A DNA stretch of 64,000 nt from Palsa-189 sp963803735 (GCA_963803735.1 CAWDNV010000010.1:62001-126000), one strand, 5' to 3'. Counted from the stretch's first letter, positions 29,019 through 38,691 are shown. The notes: generated by a model not told the origin, from the letters alone. Program-made: numbers and translations.

Positions 29019-29402
29019 ATGAAATTCAAGATTGCCGGAGCGATGCTCGCGTTAGCACTTATGTTCGGCACCGCACGGGCGCAAACAGACGATACTACGA
29101 AGAAGGAGACCCACAAGAATGCGCGCACGGTGACGGGTTGCTTGCAGAAGGATGGAGATGAATACCAAGTGCTCGCTAAAGACGGCAGCACTTGGGAAGT
29201 GAAGAGCGACAGCGTCGATCTCGCGAAGCATGTCGGCCACACCATTACAGTGACAGGTGCTGTGCAGAACGCAGCTCTACACGGGGCTAAGGAAGATACC
29301 AAGGCTGAGGCCAAAGAACACGGCGTTGGCAAAAACTCCACTGAACACGGTCACATGACGGTCACAAATCTCAAGATGGTCAGCGGTGGTTGCGCGAAGT
29401 AG
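29019..29402 (+). CDS. DUF5818-like secreted protein
   Basis: 127 residues. Signal peptide (GAMLALALMFGTARAQ), then TVTGCLQKDGDEYQVLAKDG and VGHTITVTGAVQ, an OB-like small domain common in acidobacterial secreted proteins. It precedes a CsbD gene by 45 bp and is probably co-transcribed; a stress role is inferred only from that neighbour. Confidence 0.6.
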   Translation: MKFKIAGAMLALALMFGTARAQTDDTTKKETHKNARTVTGCLQKDGDEYQVLAKDGSTWEVKSDSVDLAKHVGHTITVTGAVQNAALHGAKEDTKAEAKEHGVGKNSTEHGHMTVTNLKMVSGGCAK

Positions 29403-29447
29403 CGTAAGCAATCCCCAACGAGCAAGCATTTTACAGAAGGAGGAGTT

Positions 29448-29714
29448 ATGAACTGGGATCAAGTAGAGGGGAAGTGGAAGCAATTCAGCGGTAAGTTTCG
29501 CGAGAAATGGGGCAAACTGACCGACGACGATTGGCAAGTGATCGGCGGTAAGAAGGACCAACTCGTCGGACGGATCCAGGAGCGCTACGGCGTCGCCAAA
29601 GAGCAGGCGCAAAGAGAAGTGGACGATTTCGTGCGCTCCATGCCCGCGGACGATTTCGGAACTCAACAGACGACCTCCGACCCGGCGAAGGCGCGCCGCG
29701 CGGGCCAACAGTAA
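29448..29714 (+). CDS. CsbD-family stress protein
   Basis: 88 residues with an AAGGAGGAG ribosome site. Starts MNWDQVEGKWKQFSGKFREK and continues WGKLTDDDWQVIGGKKDQL, the CsbD signature. CsbD proteins are abundant general-stress proteins of unclear mechanism. A hairpin terminator follows 50 bp downstream. Confidence 0.9.
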   Translation: MNWDQVEGKWKQFSGKFREKWGKLTDDDWQVIGGKKDQLVGRIQERYGVAKEQAQREVDDFVRSMPADDFGTQQTTSDPAKARRAGQQ

Positions 29715-29763
29715 GTTCGTAACGCCTTGACTTCGGATGCTGCGGCGTCCGACCGTCAACTCA

Positions 29764-29795
29764 AAGGGCTACTCGTACAAAAGCGAGTAGCCCTT
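29764..29795 (+). terminator. rho-independent-type terminator after CsbD gene
   Basis: Perfect 12-bp stem AAGGGCTACTCG / CGAGTAGCCCTT with an 8-base loop, followed by a short T run (ATTTTG). Ends the CsbD transcript. Confidence 0.85.
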
Positions 29796-29996
29796 GCCAT
29801 TTTGAGACTACGGCCGCGCGCAGAGTTCGCAGAAAGATTGGCCAGGCAGATGACTCCCGAGGCGCGTATGTACGCTGACGTTGATGCGATATCCTGAGGT
29901 TGAAGGCGCGCATCACACGATAAAAGAGCCGCGTGCAGGAATCGGAGGCACGCTGCCGCTTACAGGTCATAGCAAGGTCATAACCAGGTCAAAACG

Positions 29997-30917
29997 ATGA
30001 TGCGAAATCGACTTTCGTGGGGCTTCCTCCCTACAATTTATGTTGCGTTCTGCGTCTTGGCAGGACTGGCCTTCGCGGTCGCACCCGCCCCGGATTTTCC
30101 CGATCCTGGGCATGCTCCCATGAGCCGTGCGAAGCAGGAGCAGCTCGGCTTGCAGGCCGCCGCTCAGGTGTACCAACAAGTGCCTGTCCTGCCCGATTCA
30201 AGCCCGGAAACGCAATACATTCAGGCGTTGGGGAAGCGGCTGGTCGCCGTCATCCCCAAAGACCGCACTTGGCCCTATCAGTTCCACGTTATCGCGCAGA
30301 AGGAAGTCAACGCGTTTGCGCTTCCCGGCGGGCCCATGTTTGTGAACATAGGCACGATCGCCGCCGTCGACAATGAGGCCGAACTCGCCGGAGTTATGGC
30401 CCACGAAATGGGCCACGTCTATATGCAGCACTCCGCCAAGCGACAGCGAAAGACCGAGGTTGTCGACGTCATCGGCGCCCTCGCCGGAGTTGTCGGGGGC
30501 TCTGTGGCGGAGACTGGCGTCGAGCTTAGTGCCGGTACGCTGTTGCTGAAATACTCGCGAAAAGACGAATCGCAGGCGGACGCGTTCGGCGCCATTGTCT
30601 TATGGAAAACGCAGTACAATCCCATGGCGCTGGCTGACTTCTTTCGAAAGCTGCAGGTCAGCACCAAGAACGGTCCTCAGTTCTTGAGCGACCATCCTAA
30701 TCCCGGTAATCGCGAACAGGCCATCCAGAATGAAGTACGCAGCTGGCCTCCAGAGAATTACAAGACGGATAGTCCGGAGTTCGCCAGCATCCGCGCGCAC
30801 GCCGGCGGCGTGCATGCCTATACGGCCCAGGAAATCGCGGCGGGCGCCAAAGACGGCCGGTGGAAAGCAGAAAATCCAAAAAATGGCGCCGTATTCGCTG
30901 GCGCCTCCGCTCAATAA
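29997..30917 (+). CDS. M48-family zinc metalloprotease, secreted
   Basis: 306 residues (start at the first or second of two ATGs). Signal peptide at the N-terminus (FCVLAGLAFAVAPAPDFPDP). Zinc motif HEMGH in AGVMAHEMGHVYMQHS, and the third ligand Glu in KDESQADAFGAIVL. NAFALPGGPMFVNIGTI is a conserved M48/LoiP-like strand. Probably a periplasmic or outer-membrane-linked protein-quality protease of the LoiP/BepA type, without the TPR domain. Confidence 0.88.
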   Translation: MMRNRLSWGFLPTIYVAFCVLAGLAFAVAPAPDFPDPGHAPMSRAKQEQLGLQAAAQVYQQVPVLPDSSPETQYIQALGKRLVAVIPKDRTWPYQFHVIAQKEVNAFALPGGPMFVNIGTIAAVDNEAELAGVMAHEMGHVYMQHSAKRQRKTEVVDVIGALAGVVGGSVAETGVELSAGTLLLKYSRKDESQADAFGAIVLWKTQYNPMALADFFRKLQVSTKNGPQFLSDHPNPGNREQAIQNEVRSWPPENYKTDSPEFASIRAHAGGVHAYTAQEIAAGAKDGRWKAENPKNGAVFAGASAQ

Positions 30918-30987
30918 CCCCCGAACCGCTGAAGCAGATCGTTGGATCTAAAAATTTGCTCGGCGCAAAACTAGACTTGGCGTGCCA

Positions 30988-31932
30988 TCAGTCCCGAATA
31001 GTTAATAGAGCATTCGCGCTTGCAACTTCCGCCTGTCGGTAAGGCCGCCGAAGCTTCTTCCGCAGCACGCGGTTCCACCACATCAAAGCTCCTGTAACGG
31101 CCGAGATTCCGGGCACGAGCCCAAAGATTGTCCAAAGTGACTCGGTCAGCGAATTGAATCTGCCGAAATGAAGTTGCGCGATCCAGGAAAGAAATAAGCC
31201 CGCAAAAAGGTGAACGCCGGGGCCGAAGAGTGCGGGAAAGCAAAAATAGACGCCCGAAATTCCCCAGATCATTACGAAAAGCCAGCACCAGAATCCGATG
31301 GCGCTATGCAAATCCCAATTAAGCCGGGGGAAGTGCGCTTTCCAACTGACTGTCGTGCTGCGCCGCCAATCCTTGATTCCCGGCCACCAGAGAATAGCCC
31401 CGGTTAGCGCAATTACGGTAACAACGCACGAGCCGATGCCATTCACGTACCGCCCGGTACGCCCGCCGAGCAAATTGTCGTGTAAATCGGCGAGCCAAAT
31501 CAGAATGCGCTCAACCGCCGAATGAGTATTGCCCAGATCTGCGCCGGTATACGGATCGAATAGCCGCTCGATTCGCTTGTAAGCGCGCTCCAGGACGACG
31601 TAGTTCGGTGCATCCGGATTTTCTGCCTCGCGCACGTTATCCACTTCATACGTGGGGTAGGCTCGCCGCGCTTGCTCCGTCAATTCCTCCACGCTCATCC
31701 GGCGCCCAAACTCGGCCCCCCTAACCACAACCTTGCGCGAGAAGCTCCTGGTAAGCTCGTGTCGAAACACGAGTGCGCTGCCGGAGATGCTGATCGCCAC
31801 GACATAAATTCCGATTCCGATCCCGGCCCACAAATGCACCTGAAAAAAGGCTCTCCGAATCCACAGCCTTTGCGGGCGCCGAACCCATTGCTGCCAGGGC
31901 GTCATTTCCCGTCCGGTGGTTTGAGCGCACAT
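30988..31932 (-). CDS. PepSY-associated transmembrane protein
   Basis: 314 residues. The N-terminal RAFFQVHLWAGIGIGIYVVA helix with its histidine, then periplasmic PepSY-like region (EELTEQARRAYPTYEVDNVR), LIWLADLHDNLLGGRTGRYV and two or three further helices (WDLHSAIGFWCWLFVMIWGI). This is the PepSY_TM / PiuB family, often tied to iron uptake or flavin/ferric reduction. The partner receptor is not adjacent. Confidence 0.82.
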   Translation of the reverse strand: MCAQTTGREMTPWQQWVRRPQRLWIRRAFFQVHLWAGIGIGIYVVAISISGSALVFRHELTRSFSRKVVVRGAEFGRRMSVEELTEQARRAYPTYEVDNVREAENPDAPNYVVLERAYKRIERLFDPYTGADLGNTHSAVERILIWLADLHDNLLGGRTGRYVNGIGSCVVTVIALTGAILWWPGIKDWRRSTTVSWKAHFPRLNWDLHSAIGFWCWLFVMIWGISGVYFCFPALFGPGVHLFAGLFLSWIAQLHFGRFNSLTESLWTIFGLVPGISAVTGALMWWNRVLRKKLRRPYRQAEVASANALLTIRD

Positions 31933-32136
31933 CTTTAATTCGAATGGTTCCGCGCCGCGGGTGTGAGCTGGTTCGCCAGTATAAACCGTCTGGCACCGCG
32001 ATAGACTTCATCAGCGCCCGGTCCACACGCGTCGCCTGCTTGACTGCCGCCCAACCTCTCTTTAGAATCGCCTTCAACTGAATTGTTATTGGGCCCCGAC
32101 CTGAATGCATCTGTCTTGCGCGCTTGGAGGTGGGTT

Positions 32137-32544
32137 TTGAAAGGCAAATTCCTAATCGCCTTCGCTTTGCTTCTCGGTTTTTCGGTCCTTTCGCTTCCGC
32201 TCGCCGCGCACCATGGCAATGCGGCCTACGACGCCACAAAGCAAGTCAATCTCAAGGGGACCGTCACGCAATTCATATGGGCCAATCCCCATTGCGTAGT
32301 TCTCTTCGACGCAACCGATGAGAGCGGCCAGGTGGCGCATTGGATGGCGGAGACGGAAAATCCCACCACCATGACCAACATGGGCTGGCTCAAGAGTTCC
32401 CTCAAGCCGGGCGATGCAATCACGATCCGATTGATCACGGTTAAGAATGGCAAGCCGATCGGCCGTATTGTATGGGTCGAAACGCCCAGCGGCCAGAAGT
32501 TGCCCGGACGACTCCTCCCGACCGTCGACGACGCCAAGCAGTAG
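32137..32544 (+). CDS. DUF6152-like secreted protein
   Basis: 135 residues from a TTG preceded by GGAGGTGGG; this start opens the signal peptide (FLIAFALLLGFSVLSLPLAA), unlike the longer frame. The mature domain begins HHGNAAYDATKQVNLKGTVT and includes WANPHCVVLFDATDESGQV, the DUF6152 pattern. Ten bases before the next gene; the two are probably co-transcribed. Confidence 0.72.
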   Translation: MKGKFLIAFALLLGFSVLSLPLAAHHGNAAYDATKQVNLKGTVTQFIWANPHCVVLFDATDESGQVAHWMAETENPTTMTNMGWLKSSLKPGDAITIRLITVKNGKPIGRIVWVETPSGQKLPGRLLPTVDDAKQ

Positions 32545-32553
32545 GCTGCCAAT

Positions 32554-33453
32554 ATGCTCAAGAGCTTTGCTGTGCCGACCTTCGCGCTGGGCGTACTGCT
32601 ATTCTGCCCATTCCTGTGCTCTCAAGCAGCGCCCCAAGAACCAGAACGTCGGCCCGATGAGTCGCGCCCGGCGTTCACGCTGGACAATCGTCGCGACGGC
32701 TGGGGTCGGCCCGTAAAGCCGGCGGTAAAAGGGCAGAAGTCAGACCCTGCGCCCGTACACGACATTTCGGGCATCTGGGATCCGGGCGACGCCGGAATCC
32801 AGGCGCTTGGCCCCGCGGCAATGCCGGAGGACGGCAAGCCCGAACATCGTCTGCCCTACACCCCTGCAGGCGTCGAAAAGTTGAACACCACAAAGCCGAG
32901 CAACGGTGCGAGAAGTGTTGTGGCAGTGCAGAGCGACGATCCCGTCATTGCCGGTGATCCCCAGGGAATTCCTCGCGAAGATCTTTTCGAACTCAGGACC
33001 ACTCAAATCTTCCAGACGCCCGTGGCAATCTACATGTTGTATCAATTTGGCAGAGTGTGGCGAGTCATCTGGACAGATGGTCGCGAGGCCCCCAAAGATG
33101 CCGAGCCGCGTTGGTTCGGCTACTCGGTCGGCAAGTGGGTTGATGACAACACGCTGGTCGTTGAGACCACTGGATTGGACGAAAGAACCTGGATCGATCA
33201 TGCGGGCCGCCCGCATAGCGATGCACTCCGCGTGGAGGAACGATTCCACCGTGTTGACCGTGACCACTTGCAGCTCTCCGTGACGATTGACGATCCCAAG
33301 ATGTATACGAAGCCGTGGGTGGCTCTCGATAAACTGGTCTTCAATCTGGAGCCGCAAACCTTCGACGTCCGGGAGATGTTCTGGTCGCCTACGGAATTTC
33401 AGGGCTACAACAAGTTGCTCGGCGACACCGCGGGCGAAAGCGACGAAAAGTAG
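32554..33453 (+). CDS. secreted protein of unknown function
   Basis: 299 residues. Signal peptide (LGVLLFCPFLCSQAAP), then HDISGIWDPGDAGIQALG, QTPVAIYMLYQFGRVWRVIW and FGYSVGKWVDDNTLVVETTG. The 'D-I-S-G-I-W' and 'G-R..R-x-I-x-T-D-G-R' motifs recur in acidobacterial secreted proteins that sit next to DUF6152 genes. Function unknown. Confidence 0.65.
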   Translation: MLKSFAVPTFALGVLLFCPFLCSQAAPQEPERRPDESRPAFTLDNRRDGWGRPVKPAVKGQKSDPAPVHDISGIWDPGDAGIQALGPAAMPEDGKPEHRLPYTPAGVEKLNTTKPSNGARSVVAVQSDDPVIAGDPQGIPREDLFELRTTQIFQTPVAIYMLYQFGRVWRVIWTDGREAPKDAEPRWFGYSVGKWVDDNTLVVETTGLDERTWIDHAGRPHSDALRVEERFHRVDRDHLQLSVTIDDPKMYTKPWVALDKLVFNLEPQTFDVREMFWSPTEFQGYNKLLGDTAGESDEK

Positions 33454-33467
33454 CTCCGCCCAAAATT

Positions 33468-34505
33468 ATGAGAGGGATTAGCGCGGCATTCCTGCTTTTC
33501 CTCACCGCTTTGACCCCTGCACGCGCCGGCAATCAGTCGGCCCAGGGTGGGCGAATCTTGGTTGCCAACGAGCATGCGTCAACCCTGCAGTTTTTCGATC
33601 TGGCCACCGGGCAACTCCTCAAAGACATTCCCACGCTGAAGCGCCCTCACGAAATGGTCGTCGATCGGGAAGCGGGCGTTGCCTACGTCAGCATCGCTTA
33701 CAAGGACGGCCCGTGGGATCAGTATGAGAGCCCAGGAAATCAGATCCAGGTGATCGATCTGGAGAAAATGGCGATCGCCAAAACGATCGATATCACGCCG
33801 CACTGGGCGCCACATGGGCTGGCGTTCGATCAAAAGAGCGGCCTTCTGTACGTCTCCTGCGAATCGAGCGGAGGAGAAGTAATTGTAGTGGATACGAAGC
33901 AGCAGAAGGTGCTGGGTTCCGTAAAAGTTGGCGTCCCGCATCCGCACTCGATCGCAGTAGTTCCTTCGCTCAACAAAGCCTACACGGCGAATAAGGATGT
34001 GCAACACATCTCCGTCGTCGACCTTAAAGGGATGAAGCCTCTGAAGGACATCCCGGCCCCCACGGGTACGGACGGCATTATTGCTACGCCTGACGGGAAA
34101 TATGTCTTCGTCGGCAATTTTAAGGGCACAGAGTTGCTCGTCGTTGACCCCAAAAAAGATGAAGTTATTAAGTCCATTCCTTTTGATTTGCCTCCCAGCA
34201 CGTTTGCGCTTTCTCCGGACGGCAGCAAGCTGTACATAACCTTCCATGATCTAGGCACGAGAGATGGCAAACAGGTACTCGACCAACCCGGTTTCGTTCA
34301 GGAACTGGATGTGGCGACTCTGAAGCCAGGCGCGAAAATGGAAGTCGGTCATTTCCCGCTCAACATGACGGTGACGCAGGATGCGAAGACTGCTGTTGTG
34401 GACACGACGGCGGATGGCAGTATTGCCGTCGTCGACCTCGCGCAAATGAAGGTAATTCGCAGAATCAAGACAGACGAATGGCCTCATGGAGTCGTTGTGT
34501 TCTAA
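33468..34505 (+). CDS. YncE-type beta-propeller protein, secreted
   Basis: 345 residues. Signal peptide at the N-terminus, then repeated blade motifs (RILVANEHASTLQFFDLATG; IQVIDLEKMAIAKTIDITPH; GTDGIIATPDGKYVFVGNFK; STFALSPDGSKLYITFHDLG), the 40-residue YVTN/YncE-like repeat. Fourteen bases after the preceding gene; third gene of a secreted-protein operon. Substrate unknown. Confidence 0.8.
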   Translation: MRGISAAFLLFLTALTPARAGNQSAQGGRILVANEHASTLQFFDLATGQLLKDIPTLKRPHEMVVDREAGVAYVSIAYKDGPWDQYESPGNQIQVIDLEKMAIAKTIDITPHWAPHGLAFDQKSGLLYVSCESSGGEVIVVDTKQQKVLGSVKVGVPHPHSIAVVPSLNKAYTANKDVQHISVVDLKGMKPLKDIPAPTGTDGIIATPDGKYVFVGNFKGTELLVVDPKKDEVIKSIPFDLPPSTFALSPDGSKLYITFHDLGTRDGKQVLDQPGFVQELDVATLKPGAKMEVGHFPLNMTVTQDAKTAVVDTTADGSIAVVDLAQMKVIRRIKTDEWPHGVVVF

Positions 34506-34976
34506 ATCCGATGGCCTTGGTCCGGCGCTGATGCGGACCGAGATGCCTATCCCGTGTTGAGATGGCGATCTTTTTACCTCTCTGGCGTTTCACCTCTTCC
34601 CATCACATCGACCTGTGCTCCCCGTCACATCTTTTGCTCGGGGGCTGAAGTACAAAGGTATTGCAAGATTCGAAAGCCACGAAAAGGAGGATGACTCCAC
34701 CGGGCTTAGAACAAAGAAGCGGCAGTAGAAAGTCTTTCAAATTGCACCGCTCACGCGGTACACATCGCCTGCGACGCTGATTACACGTCGCGACGGCAGA
34801 AACAAGCATGAAAAAGGGGGACCGCCTGGTCCCCCTTTTTCCATGTAGCGAAAAAGAAATCCCTGGATCTCCCCATAGGCCTAGGTCTCGGTTCGTCGGC
34901 CAGTAGAGCCCGTGGCATCGACTCCGCTTCCGTTGCTAGAATGCGGCTCCATCCCATGCTGACAAGGGGTCGCGAT
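34506..34976. other. intergenic region with a terminator
   Basis: About 470 bases with no gene that I can support. The strong hairpin at 34811-34840 is the only clear element; the promoter of the M61 peptidase gene should lie between it and 34977. Confidence 0.5.
34811..34840 (+). terminator. bidirectional-type terminator hairpin
   Basis: An 11-bp perfect stem AAAAAGGGGGA / TCCCCCTTTTT around an 8-base loop, with A and T runs on either side. It is 300 bp past the propeller gene, which leaves room for an unseen small transcript before it. Confidence 0.85.
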
Positions 34977-36974
34977 ATGCGGACACATAGATTACAGGCC
35001 AGCATTCTTCTGCCATGGTTTGCTCTGGTGCTGAGCGCCTGCTGCGCTCTCGCTCAATCCCCGGGCCCGCAGCCCTTGCCGATGCCGGCGCCGATTGCTG
35101 CGCCGAGGGATACTCCGTATCCCGCCGCGATCCGCCTCAATGTCGATGCCACCGACGTCGACCGGCGCATCTTCCGCGTTCGCGAGACGATTCCGGTACG
35201 CGCCGGCGAACCCGTCGTTCTTCTGTACCCCCAGTGGTTGCCCGGCAATCACTCTCCCTCCGGACGGGTCGATAAGCTTGCCGGCCTCACGATTCACGCT
35301 AGCGGCGCACGCGTGGAATGGGTGCGCGATCCCGTGGACGTCTTCGCCTTCCACGTTGTCGCGCCCGCGGGTGCCACGTCGCTCGATGTCGAATTCCAAT
35401 TTGTCTCGGCGGTCGATACCAACGAAGGCCGCGTCGTGATGACGCCCGACATGCTGAATCTGCAATGGAACGCTGTAGCGCTCTACCCGGCAGGCTATTT
35501 CGCGCGGCAAATCACGATGGAGCCCAGCGTTCGCCTGCCCGATGGATGGCAACTCGCCACCGCGCTCGAGACCGCCTCCACGAATGGCGGCCTCACCACC
35601 TTCAAGCCCGTATCTCTGGACACCCTGGTGGATTCGCCCATCTTCGCGGGCCGCTATTTCACGCGCCTGGATCTAGACCCAGGTGGCGTCGCGCCCGTGC
35701 ACTTGGACATCCTTGCCGACCGCGCCGATCTCCTCGACGTGAAGCCCGAGCAACTGGAAGCGCACCGCGCGCTGGTGCAGCAAGCCTACAAACTTTACGG
35801 CTCGCATCACTACAATCATTACGATCTTCTGCTCGCCCTCAGCGATCACATGGGCGGCATCGGCCTGGAGCATCACCAGTCGAGCGAAAACGGTACCGTT
35901 CCCGCCTACTTCACCGAATGGGACAAAAACGCCGATGCCCGCGATCTGCTCCCGCACGAATTCACTCACTCCTGGAACGGCAAGTTCCGCCGTCCCGCCG
36001 ACCTTTGGACGCCGAACTTCAACGTGCCCATGCGCGACAGTCTTTTGTGGGTCTACGAAGGCCAGACCCAGTATTGGGGATTTGTTCTCGCGGCTCGCGC
36101 GGGCCTCCTGACGAAGCAACAAACCCTCGACGCTTTGGCAGCTACCGCGGCGGTCTATGACCACCGCGTCGGCCGGGAATGGCGCGCGCTTCAGGACACC
36201 ACCAACGATCCCATCGCCGCCATGCGCCGGGCTCTTCCGTGGCCAAGTTGGGAGCGCAGTGAGGACTATTACTCCGAGGGTCAGTTGATGTGGCTCGATG
36301 CAGACACGCTGATTCGCGAAAAGTCCGGCGACCGCCGCTCTCTGGACGATTTCGCCAAGGCATTTTTCGGAATCAGCGACGGCAGTTTCGTTCCGTCCAC
36401 ATACCTGTTTGAGGATGTGGTGAAAGCGTTGAACTCGGTTCAGCCATACGATTGGGAAACGTTTCTGCGCGCTCGCCTCGATGGTCATGGCCCGGGAGCA
36501 CCTCTTGATGGCGTTACTCGGGGTGGTTACAAACTCGTTTATACCGAGACCCCATCCGATTATTTCAAGGGCTCCGAGACCCGCCGCAAGGTAATGGACC
36601 TGACCTATTCCCTTGGCATGGTGATAGGGGCGGAGGGTCGGCTCAACGGCGTGCTGTGGGAAGGGCCTGCGTTCAAGAAGGGAATGACCGTCGGTAACCA
36701 AATCATTGCCGTGAACGGAACCGCTTTTGACCTCGATCGCCTCAAGCGTGCCATCAGCGATGCGAAGCAGCGCGGTGCCATCAGCGATGCGAAGCAACGC
36801 GATGCCATAAGCGACGCAAAGCAGAATGGCTCTGCCATCGAATTGCTCGTCAAGAATGGGGATCGCTTTCGCACCGTCGCCCTCGACTACCACGACGGCC
36901 TTCGCTACCCGCATTTGGAACGCGATAGCAGCGCGCCCGCGCGTCTCGATCAGATTCTCACCCCGCGAAAATGA
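34977..36974 (+). CDS. M61-family metallopeptidase with PDZ domain
   Basis: 665 residues from the ATG at 34977, which opens a signal peptide (ASILLPWFALVLSACCALAQ). N-terminal beta domain (VDATDVDRRIFRVRETIPVR), then the gluzincin active site HEFTHSW in LLPHEFTHSWNGKFRRP with the later ligand in WVYEGQTQYWG. A C-terminal PDZ domain (GAEGRLNGVLWEGPAFKKGM) carries an inserted triple repeat. M61 enzymes are glycyl aminopeptidase-like; this one is likely periplasmic. Confidence 0.9.
   Translation: MRTHRLQASILLPWFALVLSACCALAQSPGPQPLPMPAPIAAPRDTPYPAAIRLNVDATDVDRRIFRVRETIPVRAGEPVVLLYPQWLPGNHSPSGRVDKLAGLTIHASGARVEWVRDPVDVFAFHVVAPAGATSLDVEFQFVSAVDTNEGRVVMTPDMLNLQWNAVALYPAGYFARQITMEPSVRLPDGWQLATALETASTNGGLTTFKPVSLDTLVDSPIFAGRYFTRLDLDPGGVAPVHLDILADRADLLDVKPEQLEAHRALVQQAYKLYGSHHYNHYDLLLALSDHMGGIGLEHHQSSENGTVPAYFTEWDKNADARDLLPHEFTHSWNGKFRRPADLWTPNFNVPMRDSLLWVYEGQTQYWGFVLAARAGLLTKQQTLDALAATAAVYDHRVGREWRALQDTTNDPIAAMRRALPWPSWERSEDYYSEGQLMWLDADTLIREKSGDRRSLDDFAKAFFGISDGSFVPSTYLFEDVVKALNSVQPYDWETFLRARLDGHGPGAPLDGVTRGGYKLVYTETPSDYFKGSETRRKVMDLTYSLGMVIGAEGRLNGVLWEGPAFKKGMTVGNQIIAVNGTAFDLDRLKRAISDAKQRGAISDAKQRDAISDAKQNGSAIELLVKNGDRFRTVALDYHDGLRYPHLERDSSAPARLDQILTPRK
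36750..36830. repeat. 27-bp x3 repeat inside the M61 gene
   Basis: Three in-frame 27-bp units (36750, 36777, 36804) encode AISDAKQRG, AISDAKQRD and AISDAKQNG in the PDZ helix. Copies one and two are nearly identical, so the expansion looks recent. Confidence 0.9.
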
Positions 36975-37007
36975 GAGCCGTTCGAGCCCACATACAGATA
37001 CGTAGCC

Positions 37008-37922
37008 ATGCCTAACAGCAACTTTGGTTGGTTATTTGCCTTAGAAGGGAATCCGTCAGAGACGCTTACCAGTGACATTCTTGTCCTTCGACAAATGTCT
37101 ACTGTTGAAGAGAGAAAGATTCTTAATGCGGCGCAAGACTTCTTCGCTCACGACATCAAGTTTTGGCAGCGAATGATATCTCGTTTTCCTTACGTTTACG
37201 AGAAGGTAGTTCCCGATAGCCATCCATTTGGTGGTGACAGCACGGTTGCAATGGTCTTGAGTTTGTTGTCGCCGGGGGAGGTACGGAGTCCAATCCAGTG
37301 GCTTCAACAACCAATGGCGCAAAGCTCCTCTTCAGAGATTATCGATTATTTCTTTCGGCTCATGAATGGAAGATTTCAATCGGTTAAATTCCAGGAAATC
37401 AGAGACACTGCCATACCGGCATTCGAGAAATTGGAAGCATCGCCCTGGCCTACGTTTTACGGCGACAACTTCTTTCTGATTGATCGCCTGTATTCCTCTA
37501 AAAGGCATGTATTGGATCAGAATGGCCATAGTCCCGAAATTCTTGCTCGGGCCAGTGACATTTGCATCGGCCTCGAACACATCTTTAATGAGGGACAGGT
37601 TTCAGAACTCCAGTTCAGATTAGCAATATCCTTGGCTTGGACACTTGAAACCGAGCCGCTACGAAGGGAAGAAGTCGTTACCCATATCCGAAACACATAC
37701 CAGCTTCGTAGCAAAATCTTGCATGGAGCGAAGCACAGTGCCGATGATCTGAAACCTGCTCAACGTGAATCGGTCGTGGCTACTGATCGCCTTTTCCGGC
37801 GGGCCATGTTGGCCCGAATGATTTCCGCCTTAGACCACGACGATTGGATTCAGATGGTACGTGGGCTCCGAGTTGGTTATGAACGCCCTGATCTTGACCG
37901 CATTCAATGGCTGAAAATCTAG
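37008..37922 (+). CDS. HEPN (Apea-like) domain protein
   Basis: 304 residues, no signal peptide. The C-terminal part has TLETEPLRREEVVTHIRNTY followed by QLRSKILHGAKHSADD, the R-x4-6-H HEPN motif (RSKILHG) as in Apea-like HEPN proteins. The N-terminal about 180 residues are unrecognised. HEPN domains are often RNases in toxin or defence systems, but no antitoxin-like neighbour is seen. Codon use and base composition are more AT-rich than in neighbouring genes, which suggests transfer. It lies just before tRNA-Leu. Confidence 0.65.
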   Translation: MPNSNFGWLFALEGNPSETLTSDILVLRQMSTVEERKILNAAQDFFAHDIKFWQRMISRFPYVYEKVVPDSHPFGGDSTVAMVLSLLSPGEVRSPIQWLQQPMAQSSSSEIIDYFFRLMNGRFQSVKFQEIRDTAIPAFEKLEASPWPTFYGDNFFLIDRLYSSKRHVLDQNGHSPEILARASDICIGLEHIFNEGQVSELQFRLAISLAWTLETEPLRREEVVTHIRNTYQLRSKILHGAKHSADDLKPAQRESVVATDRLFRRAMLARMISALDHDDWIQMVRGLRVGYERPDLDRIQWLKI

Positions 37923-38049
37923 GATCTCCTATCGGTCGTAACGGTGCGTGGGGGAGCGAAGATACTGAAGCTATGACTCTAAGTGCAGGCGAGCGCTCAA
38001 GTAGTCGCCTTGCAGCAAAGGGTTTAATCCGCTAGATTTGCACTCAAGC

Positions 38050-38135
38050 GCCGGAGTGGCGGAATGGCAGACGCGGCGGACTCAAAATCCGTTGGTCGCA
38101 AGGCCGTGAAGGTTCGACTCCTTTCTCCGGCACCA
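38050..38135 (+). tRNA. tRNA-Leu(CAA)
   Basis: Acceptor GCCGGAG pairs with CTCCGGC, followed by A and an encoded CCA. Anticodon loop CTCAAAA gives anticodon CAA. A variable arm (GGTCGCAAGGCC) and T-arm GGTTCGACTCC fit a class II tRNA-Leu. No copy of its 3' end is seen elsewhere in the window. Confidence 0.95.
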
Positions 38136-38176
38136 ATCTTCCTTATCACTTAGCGACTTTCCGACATCGCGCAACG

Positions 38177-38431
38177 CTATAAGCCCGGCGAAATTGTGGA
38201 CCGCTCCCAACGGGGAAACTCCAGCTTATCTTTCTTGACGGCGTGCAGAGCGTTCAATGCTTCTTTTATCGCCAGCCTTTCCTCCGCTCGTCCCGAAGTT
38301 CTGGACAGCACCTCTAATCGTACAAGAATGGCTCTTTCTGCAATGTCAACGCGTTCCCGTAAGTTCCCCTGCGGAATCTCTGAAACCGCATCCAAGTAAG
38401 GCACCTGCCAGGTTGCGAACTTTAAATCCAT
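38177..38431 (-). CDS. small conserved hypothetical protein
   Basis: 84 residues from the Met at 38431. Helical and charged (REVDIAERAILVR-like RVDIAERAILVRLEVLSR; AEERLAIKEALNALHAVKKD). No known domain. Leftward, alone. Confidence 0.5.
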   Translation of the reverse strand: MDLKFATWQVPYLDAVSEIPQGNLRERVDIAERAILVRLEVLSRTSGRAEERLAIKEALNALHAVKKDKLEFPRWERSTISPGL

Positions 38432-38691
38432 GAGACACCTCACCATCGCATTTAATTTTCAGACTCTAGCTGTTGGGCTGAGGCCCAAGTGCTCCGTTTT
38501 AGCACAAGGGCCGTCGGGAAAGGCGCGCCAGCAAGTGTGTTAAAGAGAGACGGTTACAGTACATCTCTGTGGGCAGACCATCCATACTCGTAAGCCCGTA
38601 GGAGAGCGTGGAAGACCTGTCAATGTCGCAATCGGCGATGCTTTCTTCCGCCTTCGGCTATCTCGTGTCGCGAAATCGCGGCGACCGAGTC

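Noticed and set aside
35673..36914. 413-codon leftward frame under the M61 gene
   Set aside because: Fully antisense to a well-supported metallopeptidase.
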